Assembly: GCF_013364195.1 (NCBI RefSeq)
Contig: NZ_CP054918.1
Coordinates: 4,019,001-4,083,000 of the forward strand
Length of the DNA stretch: 64,000 nt
Direction: 5' to 3'
DNA from: Streptomyces sp. NA04227
GTDB taxonomy: Bacteria; Actinomycetota; Actinomycetes; Streptomycetales; Streptomycetaceae
How positions within the stretch are numbered: position 1 is the stretch's first letter; each line of letters starts with the position of its first letter. Below, in pieces: positions 21,501 through 29,274 of the stretch. The translations under genes were made by a program, and so were the position numbers. The notes under the pieces are model-generated. The model was not told the DNA's origin. It worked only from the letters and a program-made list of their open reading frames with translations, and searched no databases.

Positions 21501-22337
21501 GAGGACGCGGGCGCGCACCCGGACGCGGACGCGCAGGGGCATGCGGACGAAGAGCACCGCCACGGCGAGGTGGCGCCCGCGCTCGACGGGTTCGATCTGA
21601 CGCTGCACGAGGGGCGGCGGATCGCGGTGGTCGGGGCCTCGGGTGCCGGGAAGACGACGCTGGCGCAGGTGCTGCTGCGGTTCGTCGACGTGCACCGGGG
21701 CGCCTACCGTCTCGGCGGCACGGACGCCCGGGCGCTCGACGGCGACGTGGTCCGCGGATTCGTCGGGCTGTGCGCGCAGGACGCCCACCTCTTCGACTCC
21801 TCCGTACGCGAGAACCTGCTGCTCGCCCGCAAGGACGCGAACGAGGCACAGTTGCGGGAGGCGCTCGCGTCCGCCCGGCTGCTCGACTGGGTGGACTCGC
21901 TGCCGGACGGCCTGGACACGGCGGTCGGCGAGCACGGCAGGCGGCTCTCCGGCGGCCAGCGGCAGCGGCTCGCGCTGGCCCGCGCCCTGCTCGCCGGGTT
22001 CCCCGTACTGGTCCTGGACGAGCCCGCCGAACACCTCGACCTGGCCACCGCCGACGCCCTGACCCGCGACCTGCTCACCGCCACCGAGGGCCGGACGACG
22101 GTCCTGATCACGCACCGGCTCGCGGGCCTGGAAGCGGTGGACGAGGTGCTCGTGCTCGACGCGGGCCGGGTCGTCCAGCGCGGACGGTACGCCGACCTGG
22201 TGGCGGTGGAAGGCCCGCTGCGCCGGATGCGGGAGCGGGAAAGGGAGACGGATCTGCTGGTGGCGGGGGTTCGGACGGCGCGGGTGGGGGCGCCGGTGGT
22301 CCGGCGACGTGCCGGAATCGGTGCCCCCACCCGGTAG
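18582..22337 (+). CDS. cydCD: CydD-CydC fusion ABC transporter for cytochrome bd assembly
   Basis: A 1251-residue fusion of CydD and CydC. Order: exporter membrane domain (about 15-300), ATPase 1 with Walker A GPSGSGKST near 369, signature LSAGQRQRL and DEPTAALD; then an Ala/Ser/Pro/His-rich linker (about 560-625); second membrane domain (about 630-930); ATPase 2 with GASGAGKTT near 1017, LSGGQRQRL and DEPAEHLD. It exports thiols (glutathione or cysteine in E. coli; the actinobacterial substrate is uncertain) needed for bd maturation. The start GTG at 18582 overlaps a parS site; a second GTG lies in the site at 18591. A second parS lies at 19649. Confidence 0.95.
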   Translation: MFHVKPIDIRLLRHARATRRFFVLLVLLGVAGAGLVIAQATLIAEIVVGAFEDGRSAGQLRDALLLLVAVALGRGAVGWLTELAAHRASAAVKSELRGRLLEHAGRLGPDRLPGQDTGSLVALVTRGVDALDDYFARYLPQLALAVVVPVAVLARIVTEDWVSAAIIAGTLPLIPVFMVLIGWATQARTDRQWRLLSQLSGHFLDVVAGLPTLKVFGRAKAQAESIRKITDDYRRATLRTLRIAFLSSFALELLATLSVALVAVGIGMRLVHGDLDLYVGLVILILAPEAYLPVRQVGAQFHAAAEGLAAADSLFAVLETPLPPAGTEPVPAGAIEFDEVTVRYPGRSSAAVAGVSFHVKQGEVVALTGPSGSGKSTLLHALLGLVTPESGHIRIGGGDLTTLAPARWHERIAWVPQRPQLYAGTLAENVRLARPDATDEEVRRALAEAGALDFTEALPEGLATRLGDDGAGLSAGQRQRLALARAVLADRPVLLLDEPTAALDGATEAEIVASVRRLAAGRTVVLVVHRPALLAVADRVVRVGGGEEKEAGAAVGTRALACADGSAGTGSAVGTGSAVGTRAAVPNSPTAPVDSRAHADELPSAPSPAHSPAHTFTHPSAHTPVLTRVRALGRPRRGRLGLALLLGVLALGSAVGLMGTSGWLISRASEQPPVLYLMVAVTATRAFGIGRAVFRYGERLVSHDAVLRMLADTRVAVFRRLESLAPAGLRTVRRGDLLSRLVSDVDALQDYWLRWLLPTGAAVLVSLLAAGFTAWLLPEAGAALAVGLLLAGAGVPLLAAALARRTERRLAPARGALATTVTDLLTGTAELTVAGALGSRTEAARTADAELTRIASRTAAVTALGNGLTALLSGLTVAASALLGTAAVAAGRLDGVLLAAVILLPLAAFESVLGMPLAVQYRQRVHAGGRRVHEVLDAPLPVPEPESPASAPASPFPLELRGVVARYDRVRTGEDAGAHPDADAQGHADEEHRHGEVAPALDGFDLTLHEGRRIAVVGASGAGKTTLAQVLLRFVDVHRGAYRLGGTDARALDGDVVRGFVGLCAQDAHLFDSSVRENLLLARKDANEAQLREALASARLLDWVDSLPDGLDTAVGEHGRRLSGGQRQRLALARALLAGFPVLVLDEPAEHLDLATADALTRDLLTATEGRTTVLITHRLAGLEAVDEVLVLDAGRVVQRGRYADLVAVEGPLRRMRERERETDLLVAGVRTARVGAPVVRRRAGIGAPTR
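18584..18597. promoter_or_regulatory. parS site (ParB binding) at the cydCD start
   Basis: GTTTCACGTGAAAC, the perfect 14-bp ParB palindrome, spans codons 1-6 of cydCD. Streptomyces carry about twenty such sites, mostly around oriC. ParB nucleates here for chromosome segregation during sporulation. Confidence 0.93.
19649..19662. promoter_or_regulatory. parS site inside cydCD
   Basis: A second perfect GTTTCACGTGAAAC, 1065 bases after the first, within the first ATPase domain just before its Walker A motif. It encodes the peptide FHVK. The spacing of two perfect sites within one gene argues for selection at the DNA level. Confidence 0.93.
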
Positions 22338-22360
22338 GGACGTGTGCGGCCGGTGGGGCG

Positions 22361-24355
22361 TCAGGCGACGGGGCTGGTGAATCCCTGGACGTTGTCGCCG
22401 GGCCCGGTGTCGACCTTCTTGTACTGGACCTCACCGGGGCCCGCGTTGCCGCTCACGACGTAGGTGTTGGCGGCGGCATCGTGCTGGTAGACGATCCCGA
22501 CGTGATCGGCGCGAGAGTCGCCGTCACCGTCCTTGTAGACGACGGCGTCGCCGGGGCGGGGGGTGTAGCCGTCCCCGACGGGGTGCCAGGTGCCGTGCTT
22601 CTTCCCGTACTTCTTGAACGACTCCGCGTCGGGGTCGAGGGTGCCGAGGTGGGCGATCCCGCCGGCCTCGCGCCAGGCGTAGCGGGCGAAGTCCGAGCAC
22701 CACACGCCCCGGCCCCAGTCCGGCTTTCCGACCGCGGCGCACACCCGCACACCTGCCTTGGTGGCGGGTCCGTTCATCCTGCCCGAGTAGAAGTTGCAGT
22801 CCGCGAGCCTGGAGAGGACCCCGGGATCGATGCGCGGGCCGGGTACGTCGATCCGGGAGAGCTGGGCGGCACTGTGCACATTTCCGTCATAGATCTCCTT
22901 GTGGTACTCGCGCATGGCGATGTCCGCGGCCCGTTGCCCGGCAGCGCGCGCCTTTGTGTCGCGCGGCCGGTCCCGGTGCGTGGGGCCGGAGGTGGCGATG
23001 GCGAGCCGGGACCGGTCGCCGTCGCAGGTGCCGAGGACGACCGGGTCCCCGGGGCCCCAGCCGATGTGGACGCAGGTGCCGGTCCGGAGGTTCTTCAGCT
23101 TGCCGGTGCCGTCGGCTTCGTCGGCGACCGCCCAGTAGTCGCTCCCGTCGTCGCCGCAGGTGCTCTGGACGACCCGGTCTCCCCGGGTGGTCACGCAGGT
23201 GCCGCTGTGTTCCGCGTGGAGCCGCTTGTACGCGCCCTCGCTGTCGTGGCGCTTGCCCCACCAGAACACGGAGTTGGCCGTGGCGGCGTCGGGGCTGCCG
23301 TACTTCCAGGAGATCACGGGTGCGCCGTCGTCACGGGAGGCGTCGCGCACCGCGGGGGCGAGCTGCTTGCCGCCCGGCGAGGCGTCGGTGAACACATAGT
23401 GGTTGTGGCCGTGACCGGCGGGCGCGGACGGCGGGGCGGTGCCGGGGGTGTCCTGCTCCGGGCAGGCGGGAACGTCCGTGCCGTCGTCCGCCTTCGCCTC
23501 GTTGTCGCCGCCGCTCTTCGCGTAGTACGCGGACACCCAGCCCTGCGTGGCGCCGTCGTCGAGGTCGGCCAGGAACCAGCGGTTGTTGGTGCCTTCGGGG
23601 CCGGTGACGGAATCGCCGGTGACCGCGCAGCGGACGTAGTTGCGCCCCTCGCGGAGCGTGCCGACGCGTGCGGCGGTACGGGAAGGCCCGCCGCGTCCCG
23701 GCGCGTCCTTGAACGTGCTCACCCAGTACGTGCCCGCCGGGACATCCGGCGCCGCCGTGTTCTGCTCGCCCCCGCTGCTGGTGCCGTCGTCACGGATACC
23801 GGTGAGGCGGAAGGCCTTGTACTCGGCGTGGGCGGCCGCACTCCACACGTTCTCGCGGGGCCCGGCGGCCCCGCCGGCCTGCTCCCACACCACCGCCGCG
23901 CCGCCCGGCTCGTTCTGCCAGCGGACGAACAGCGCGATGTGCGCGTCCGCGCCGGGCCCGCGGTAGTACGCGAGTGCGTCACCCGGTTCGAGTTCTTGCT
24001 TGCCGATCTCGTGGGACATGCTGGGGTTGCCGCCGAGCGGCGTGAGTGCCGGACTGGTGCTGCCCACGGTCAGGTTGTCCGCGCCCCATGCGAGCGACAC
24101 GAATCCGGAGCAGTCGGCGCGGAAGGTGTCCGGCGCTCCGCAGTCGGCCGCGGTGCCCTGGGCGGTGTAGCAGTCGCTCATCGAGTAGGGGATGTCGCTT
24201 CGGTTCAGCCACACGCGGGCCCGGTCAAGGACCTCGGTCCGGGTCGGCGGCCGGTCGTCGGCCGAGGCGCTGCCCGGCTGCGGCAGGTGAACGAGGCCGA
24301 CCATGGCGGCGATCAAGGCGATCACCAGCAGGCCCCGGGTAACAAGGGTTCGCAT
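22361..24355 (-). CDS. Secreted two-headed peptidoglycan hydrolase with lectin-like middle
   Basis: A 664-residue exported protein with a Sec signal peptide (about 1-32). The first catalytic domain (about 35-175) is NlpC/P60-like: Cys82 in DCSGFVSLAWG and His in DAHIALF. An SH3-like segment follows (about 205-285), then a region with SGTCVTTRGDRVVQSTCG and LRTGTCVHIGWGPGDPVVLGTC like ricin-type lectin repeats (about 375-450). The C-terminal domain (about 490-664) is CHAP/NlpC-like, with Cys near 552 (WCSDFARYAWREAGG) and His near 618 (DHVGIVYQH). ATG at 24355 has GGAGG upstream. It diverges from the HTH-lectin gene. Confidence 0.8.
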   Translation of the reverse strand: MRTLVTRGLLVIALIAAMVGLVHLPQPGSASADDRPPTRTEVLDRARVWLNRSDIPYSMSDCYTAQGTAADCGAPDTFRADCSGFVSLAWGADNLTVGSTSPALTPLGGNPSMSHEIGKQELEPGDALAYYRGPGADAHIALFVRWQNEPGGAAVVWEQAGGAAGPRENVWSAAAHAEYKAFRLTGIRDDGTSSGGEQNTAAPDVPAGTYWVSTFKDAPGRGGPSRTAARVGTLREGRNYVRCAVTGDSVTGPEGTNNRWFLADLDDGATQGWVSAYYAKSGGDNEAKADDGTDVPACPEQDTPGTAPPSAPAGHGHNHYVFTDASPGGKQLAPAVRDASRDDGAPVISWKYGSPDAATANSVFWWGKRHDSEGAYKRLHAEHSGTCVTTRGDRVVQSTCGDDGSDYWAVADEADGTGKLKNLRTGTCVHIGWGPGDPVVLGTCDGDRSRLAIATSGPTHRDRPRDTKARAAGQRAADIAMREYHKEIYDGNVHSAAQLSRIDVPGPRIDPGVLSRLADCNFYSGRMNGPATKAGVRVCAAVGKPDWGRGVWCSDFARYAWREAGGIAHLGTLDPDAESFKKYGKKHGTWHPVGDGYTPRPGDAVVYKDGDGDSRADHVGIVYQHDAAANTYVVSGNAGPGEVQYKKVDTGPGDNVQGFTSPVA

Positions 24356-24420
24356 CGAACCTCCATCGGGTGGTGGCGGCTCCAGCGGCCGCCCGCGCGA
24401 CCACGATGGGGCGAGCCGGT

Positions 24421-24468
24421 GTTCAGACCCTGTTCAGTTGAACTGCCCGGCCGGTACTGGCTGTTCAG
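24421..24468. promoter_or_regulatory. GTTCAG repeats in the divergent lysin/regulator promoter
   Basis: GTTCAG occurs at 24421, 24432 and 24463; the middle copy forms the inverted repeat GTTCA-GT-TGAAC (24432-24443). All lie in the 152-base gap between the secreted hydrolase and the HTH-TM-lectin gene, so they are candidate binding sites for the latter. No binding evidence exists. Confidence 0.4.
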
Positions 24469-24507
24469 ATACGGGGTGAGCCCGCGCAGCCGCTATGGTC
24501 TGCCGGT

Positions 24508-25896
24508 GTGACAAGCCCTCATGGCGAACACCCGGACCTCACCGAGAGCCTGCGCCGGGTCAACGACAAAGAAGAACTCGGCCGTCACCTGACGCTGCTG
24601 CACGAGGGGCGCTGCCCCGACCTGACGCTGGAAGCACTCGCCCGCGCCGCCTTCGGCAGGACGCGGACGAGCAAACGCGGGGTGGTCAGGAACTGGCTCA
24701 AGGGGCAGAACGCGCCCCGCGAGTGGGAGCCCCTGAAGGCACTGCTCGTGAAGCTCGGCGCCACGGAGGAGGAGATCACCGAGTTCGAGCGCGCCTTCGA
24801 ACGCATCGAGGACCGCAGGAAGGCCAACGGCGCCCGCGCGACGAGACCCGGCGGGGACGCCGAGGCCGACCGCACCACGGCGCCCCCACCCGGCCCGGAA
24901 CCGGACGTGGACGACGGTGACGGCGCGGATCCCGGCGAGGCAGCGACCCCTGTTCTTCCTGGCCGCCCCGACACCGAGGACGCCCCGGCACCGGTGCCTG
25001 GGCCGACCGGTACGGAACGGAACGGCGAGGCATCGGTCCCCGAGCCGACCGGTACGGAACGGAACGGCAAGGCACCGGCCCCCGAGCCGACCGGTACGGA
25101 ACCGAACAGCAAGGCACCGGCCCCGCCCGCGCGCCGACGCCGACGCAGGATTGCGCTGGTGAGCTGCGGCGTGGGAGTGGGCGTGGTGCTGTGCGTGGGA
25201 GCGGCCGCGTACCTCTTCACCAGGTCCGACCAGCCCCACAGCGCCACCGGTGATCCCGGGCGCAGCGCCGGCCCGGCCCCCACCGGCACCACCGCACCCC
25301 GTCCCGCTTCCCCCGGGCCCGCCGTGACCGGCACCCCGGACAACCGGTCGCCCGGCGGAGCGCCACCGGTCACGGCCACGAAGCCGCCTGCAAAGTCCCA
25401 TGCCCCCACCCGCCCTCCGACCGGGCAAGCCCCCGGGCCGCTTCCCGCTTTCGGCAGCGGTACCCAGCTCGTCTCGGTGGAGAGCGGGCTGTGCGTGGAC
25501 GCGGGCGTCGACAGCGACGACTCCGAGGTCTACCAGTGGGCCTGCGCCGACGGAGCCGCGAACCAGACCTGGCACCTCGGCCGCACCGGCGGCGACGTCT
25601 ACCGGATCAAGGACGACCACTCCGGCAAGTGCCTGGGAATCGTGCGGACCCCCGAGCGTCTGGACGTCGTCCAGACCGCCTGCACCGCCGAGCCCGCCCA
25701 GCGGTGGAGGTTCAAGGCCGCCGACACCGGCAGGTACGGCGGCGAGTGGTACTCCGGCTACTTCATCAACTCCCGCTACGGAAAGTGCCTCACGCTCAGC
25801 CAGTCCTCCCACGAACAGCGGGCCGACATCGGCGAGTGGGACTGCGCCGACGGCTCCCGCAATCAGATCTTCCGCGTGCGCCCCAAGGCCCTGTGA
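24508..25896 (+). CDS. HTH - transmembrane - ricin-type lectin protein
   Basis: A 462-residue protein of unusual design. Residues 10-100 form a helical region like actinobacterial XRE-type DNA-binding domains (LTLEALARAAFGRTRTSKRGVVRNWLKG). An acidic, Pro-rich linker holds three 14-residue repeats (about 166-207, PTGTERNGEASVPE). After RRRRR comes one membrane helix (about 215-237), a Pro/Thr-rich stalk, and a ricin-type beta-trefoil lectin domain (about 322-460) with the three core motifs NQTW, AQRW and NQIF. This predicts a cytoplasmic regulator with an external sugar-binding sensor. GTG at 24508 is the start, without a clear Shine-Dalgarno. Confidence 0.75.
   Translation: MTSPHGEHPDLTESLRRVNDKEELGRHLTLLHEGRCPDLTLEALARAAFGRTRTSKRGVVRNWLKGQNAPREWEPLKALLVKLGATEEEITEFERAFERIEDRRKANGARATRPGGDAEADRTTAPPPGPEPDVDDGDGADPGEAATPVLPGRPDTEDAPAPVPGPTGTERNGEASVPEPTGTERNGKAPAPEPTGTEPNSKAPAPPARRRRRRIALVSCGVGVGVVLCVGAAAYLFTRSDQPHSATGDPGRSAGPAPTGTTAPRPASPGPAVTGTPDNRSPGGAPPVTATKPPAKSHAPTRPPTGQAPGPLPAFGSGTQLVSVESGLCVDAGVDSDDSEVYQWACADGAANQTWHLGRTGGDVYRIKDDHSGKCLGIVRTPERLDVVQTACTAEPAQRWRFKAADTGRYGGEWYSGYFINSRYGKCLTLSQSSHEQRADIGEWDCADGSRNQIFRVRPKAL
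25003..25128. repeat. 42-bp coding tandem repeat, three copies
   Basis: Units at 25003-25044, 25045-25086 and 25087-25128, beginning CCGACCGGTACGGAACGG. They encode 14-residue PTGTE(R/P)N repeats in the cytoplasmic linker of the HTH-TM-lectin protein. Confidence 0.85.
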
Positions 25897-26011
25897 CCCC
25901 GGAAACGGCGCCGCGACCGGGGCCGCGACCGGCGCCAGGCGCGGGGCCGGGCACCGGGCGGGACCAAACGCCGACTTTTGTCACCAATGCGGACTAACTA
26001 CTCTCGGAGGC

Positions 26012-27742
26012 ATGTCCGAATCAGTCGGCTCCGCAGCCCCCGCACCGGACCCCGCCGCCACCTCCGGCGCCGCCCCTGCCGCCGCGGGCACCGCACGCCC
26101 CGCCGATACCGGTCTCCCGGAGCAGCCCGGAGACCCCGTAGGCCTCTCGCCCGAGCTGAGCGCCGGGATGCCGCGCCTCCTGGAGGCGATGCGGTTCGTG
26201 GACGCCGGTCTGGGGCTGCACACCACCCTGGACCGGATCACCGCGATCGCGGCGGCCCTGGCCGATGCCCGGTGTGCCGCGATCGCGGTGCTGCCCCGGG
26301 AAGGCGAGGGAAAGGCCGAGTATGTGTTCCACGGGGTGGACGACGCGACCTGTGAGCGCATCCGGACGCTGCCCGAGGGGCACACCGGCATGCGCGCGGC
26401 GCTCGCCCGGGCGCACGGGCAGCATCCGGACCGGGGCAGGCACAGCCTCGATGTGGCGATCCGGGTGCACGGCTCGCTGTTCGGCCTGCTCTGCCTGGCC
26501 GAGAAGCGGGACGCCGACGAGTTCACCGACGACGACCTGGTCCTGGCGCGGGCCATCGCCACCGAGGCGGGCATCGCGATCGGCAACTCGCGGCTGTACG
26601 AGGAGGCCAGCCAGCGGGAACGCTGGATCGACGGCACCGCGGCGGTCACCACCGCCCTGCTCACCGCGAGCGACGCCGACGAGGCGCTCCAGGTGATCGC
26701 CGAACAGGCCGGCCGGCTCTCCGACTCGATCGCCGCCGCCGTTCTGCTGCCCGCCGAGGAGGGCGGCATCGAGGTCGTCGCGGTCGCTTCCGACCGGGCG
26801 CGGGAGGCGCTCGGCCGGATCGTCTCGACGCGCAGCAAGGTGGTACGGCAGGTCTTGGCGGGCGAGGCGGTGTTCATCGAGGATGCGGCCACCCACCCGT
26901 GGATGACGGACGACATCGCCCGCAGCTACGGCCCCACCATGGTGCTGCCGCTCCAGAGCAGCGGACGCGTGCTCGGCGGGCTGATCACCCAACGCAAGCG
27001 CGGCGGGCGCCAGTACACCCGCACCGAGCGGACCCTGGCCACCCGCTTCGCCTCGCAGGCCGCGCTCGCGCTGATGCTCGCCGACGCGCAGCGCGACCGG
27101 GAACGCCTCGCCGTCTACGAGGACCGCGACCGCATCGCCCGTGACCTGCACGACCTGGTGATCCAGCGGCTGTTCGCGACCGGGATGACCCTGGAGAGCG
27201 CACACCGGGGTTCGCACGAGCCGGAAGTACGGACCGGCGTCGAGAAGGCCGTCGACGAACTGGACGTCACCATCCAGGAGATCCGCGGCGCGATCTTCGC
27301 CCTGCAACAGGGCCCCACCGAACGGCAGCCGGGCCTGCGGGCCCGGGTACTGCGCGAGATCGGCATGTCCTCGGTACTGCTCGGCTTCCGGCCCGGCCAC
27401 CACTTCGCCGGACCGGTCGACGCGGTGGACCCGGTGACCGGCAAGAACCTCATCGCGGCCCTGCGCGAGATGCTCTCCAACGCCTACCGGCACGCCCACG
27501 CCGGACGGATCGAGGTCGTCGTGGACGCGACGGTGACCCTCGCCGACGGCCGTCCCGGGGTACGCCTGAGCGTGGCGGACGACGGCGTCGGCATCCCGGA
27601 GGACGGCCGCCGCAGCGGCCTCGCCAACCTGGAACGCCGCGCCGAGTCGCTGGGCGGCGCGAGCTGGCGCGGCGGCGGCATCGGCCAGGGCGGCGCGGGC
27701 ACGACGGTGTACTGGCAGGCGCCGGGGGCACCCGCGCGCTGA
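26012..27742 (+). CDS. GAF-GAF sensor histidine kinase, DevS/NarX-like
   Basis: A 576-residue soluble kinase. Two GAF domains (about 65-200 and 210-360), a HisKA_3 dimerisation helix with phospho-acceptor His380 (DRIARDLHDLVIQRLF), and a HATPase domain with Asn490 in LREMLSNAYRHAHA and the G-box DDGVGIPEDGR. This is the layout of DevS/DosT oxygen sensors, but haem binding cannot be inferred from sequence alone. No response regulator is adjacent. Only one base separates GGAGG from the ATG; TAACTA at 25995-26000 could be a -10 box giving an almost leaderless message. It lies 3.7 kb after the cyd operon. Confidence 0.88.
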   Translation: MSESVGSAAPAPDPAATSGAAPAAAGTARPADTGLPEQPGDPVGLSPELSAGMPRLLEAMRFVDAGLGLHTTLDRITAIAAALADARCAAIAVLPREGEGKAEYVFHGVDDATCERIRTLPEGHTGMRAALARAHGQHPDRGRHSLDVAIRVHGSLFGLLCLAEKRDADEFTDDDLVLARAIATEAGIAIGNSRLYEEASQRERWIDGTAAVTTALLTASDADEALQVIAEQAGRLSDSIAAAVLLPAEEGGIEVVAVASDRAREALGRIVSTRSKVVRQVLAGEAVFIEDAATHPWMTDDIARSYGPTMVLPLQSSGRVLGGLITQRKRGGRQYTRTERTLATRFASQAALALMLADAQRDRERLAVYEDRDRIARDLHDLVIQRLFATGMTLESAHRGSHEPEVRTGVEKAVDELDVTIQEIRGAIFALQQGPTERQPGLRARVLREIGMSSVLLGFRPGHHFAGPVDAVDPVTGKNLIAALREMLSNAYRHAHAGRIEVVVDATVTLADGRPGVRLSVADDGVGIPEDGRRSGLANLERRAESLGGASWRGGGIGQGGAGTTVYWQAPGAPAR

Positions 27743-27758
27743 GGCGGCGGTGGCACCG

Positions 27759-27843
27759 CGTCGGTGACGGCGTGGGCGACACGTCGGTGACGGCGTGGGC
27801 AACGCGTCGGTGACGGCGGGGGCGACACGTCGGTGACGGCGGG
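27759..27843. repeat. 23-bp tandem repeat after the kinase gene
   Basis: Units at 27759-27781, 27782-27804, 27805-27827 and a partial fourth, all beginning CGTCGGTGACGGCG, with one or two differences. The 23-base period does not preserve reading frame, and the array starts 16 bases after the kinase stop, so it is non-coding. Confidence 0.88.
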
Positions 27844-28007
27844 CCCGTCCGCTGGCGCTCACGCGGTGACCACGCGGGCGATCACGGTCCCGCAGCGTTG
27901 GGCAAGCCGCTGTTCGGCGGAACGCCGGTCGTCCGTACGGGGTAGTGCGTCCCCCGGGCGCAGGAGCAGCGCGGGCCCGTCGGCGCCGTCCGCGACACGA
28001 TCCGGAC

Positions 28008-29174
28008 ATGTCGTCATGCCGCCGAGGTCCCCGTCGCCCGGGCCGTCACCGAAGCCGCCGCCCGCTGGTGGCGGTGGTGCTGTGTGCGCTGACCGGCCTC
28101 GGCACCCCGGCGGCCACCGCGACCGGCGTCCCGCAGCACCCGGACACCGCATCGGCCGCTCCGGCCGCCCCGGCCGACCCCGCCCCCGGCCCCGAGTCCG
28201 CGAGCGCCGAAGTGGCGCGGCTGTACGCGGAGGCGGCGCGGACGAGTGCCGCGTACGAGCAGGGGCGGATCAACGCCGAGGGGCAGCGTGAACGGGCGGC
28301 GCGGGCGGAGGAGTTGTTGCGGACGGAGCGGGAGCGGGCCCGGGTGCTGCGGCGTGACCTGGGACAGCTGGCGCGCGAGCAGTACCGCGTCGGCGGCGGG
28401 CTGCGGTATGCCGCGCGGATGCTGCTCGCCGCGGACCCCAGCGAGATGCTGCGCGGCTCGCACACGGTCGCGCACGCCAATCTCGCCGTCGACAACGCGG
28501 TGGCCCGCAGCCTTGCCGCGCAGCGCAGGCTGGAGCGCACCGAGCGCGAGGCGGCGGGCGTACAACGCGCCCTGGACCGGCAACTGGCCGCCCTCGGCAC
28601 CATGAAGCAGCAGCTCAAGGACCAACTCGCCCAGGCCAAGGGCACCTTGCAGGGCGAGGCCGACGACGCGCTTGACGCGGGTACCTGCCCGGACGCCGCG
28701 CGACTCGACGTCCCCGAGAAACCGGCGCCCGGCCCCTGGGTCGCCCCGGTGGACGAGTACCGCCTGTCCGCCGGGTTCGACAGCGCGGGCGCCCGCTGGT
28801 CGCACCGGCACACCGGGCAGGACTTCGCGGTGCCGATCGGAACCCCGGTCCACGCGGCGGGCGAGGGCAAGGTGGTACGGGTGGCCTGCGGCGGCGGCTT
28901 CGGCATCCAGGTCGTGATCGCGCACCCGAACGGCTACTTCACGCAGTACGCCCACCTGGCCGCGCCCGCCGTCGAGGAGGGCGAACGCGTCCGTAGTGGC
29001 CAGTGGATCGGCCAGTCCGGCACCAGCGGCAACTCGACGGGCCCGCACCTGCACTTCGAGGTACGGCTCACCGAGTCGATGGGCTCGGCCGTGGACCCGG
29101 TGCCCTGGATGGCCGAACACGGCGTACAGATCGTGGAGTTCAGCGGGACGCCGGACGACGGGCCGGAGCTCTGA
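28008..29174 (+). CDS. Secreted M23 peptidase with coiled coil
   Basis: A 388-residue exported protein. The signal peptide (about 1-45) has an Arg-rich start. A helical coiled-coil region (about 65-225) is rich in Arg, Glu and Ala, then an M23/LytM zinc peptidase domain (about 245-370) carries HTGQDF and HLHFEVRL, the metal-binding residues of an active enzyme. Coiled-coil M23 proteins cut peptidoglycan cross-links or activate amidases. ATG at 28008 is the first start downstream of the tandem-repeat region; ribosome site weak. Confidence 0.88.
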   Translation: MSSCRRGPRRPGRHRSRRPLVAVVLCALTGLGTPAATATGVPQHPDTASAAPAAPADPAPGPESASAEVARLYAEAARTSAAYEQGRINAEGQRERAARAEELLRTERERARVLRRDLGQLAREQYRVGGGLRYAARMLLAADPSEMLRGSHTVAHANLAVDNAVARSLAAQRRLERTEREAAGVQRALDRQLAALGTMKQQLKDQLAQAKGTLQGEADDALDAGTCPDAARLDVPEKPAPGPWVAPVDEYRLSAGFDSAGARWSHRHTGQDFAVPIGTPVHAAGEGKVVRVACGGGFGIQVVIAHPNGYFTQYAHLAAPAVEEGERVRSGQWIGQSGTSGNSTGPHLHFEVRLTESMGSAVDPVPWMAEHGVQIVEFSGTPDDGPEL

Positions 29175-29274
29175 CGAGGGTCCCGCCTGGCCCAGGTGGG
29201 TCCGGCGGAACTCGCTGATTCGCCCACGCGACAACTCGGTAGCGGCCCGCGCCGTCCCCGCCTACGTTCGGTCC

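Noticed and set aside
21770..24511. A 913-codon plus-strand frame over the cydCD end and the secreted hydrolase
   Set aside because: Composition is antisense-like; both genes on the proper frames have clear domains and ribosome sites.
24508..25896. Lantibiotic or toxin-like role for the ricin domain
   Set aside because: The protein has a DNA-binding-like N-terminus and no catalytic toxin domain; ricin-type trefoils are common carbohydrate-binding modules in Streptomyces.
27759..27843. CRISPR array
   Set aside because: The 23-bp units are contiguous with no spacers and no cas genes are present.
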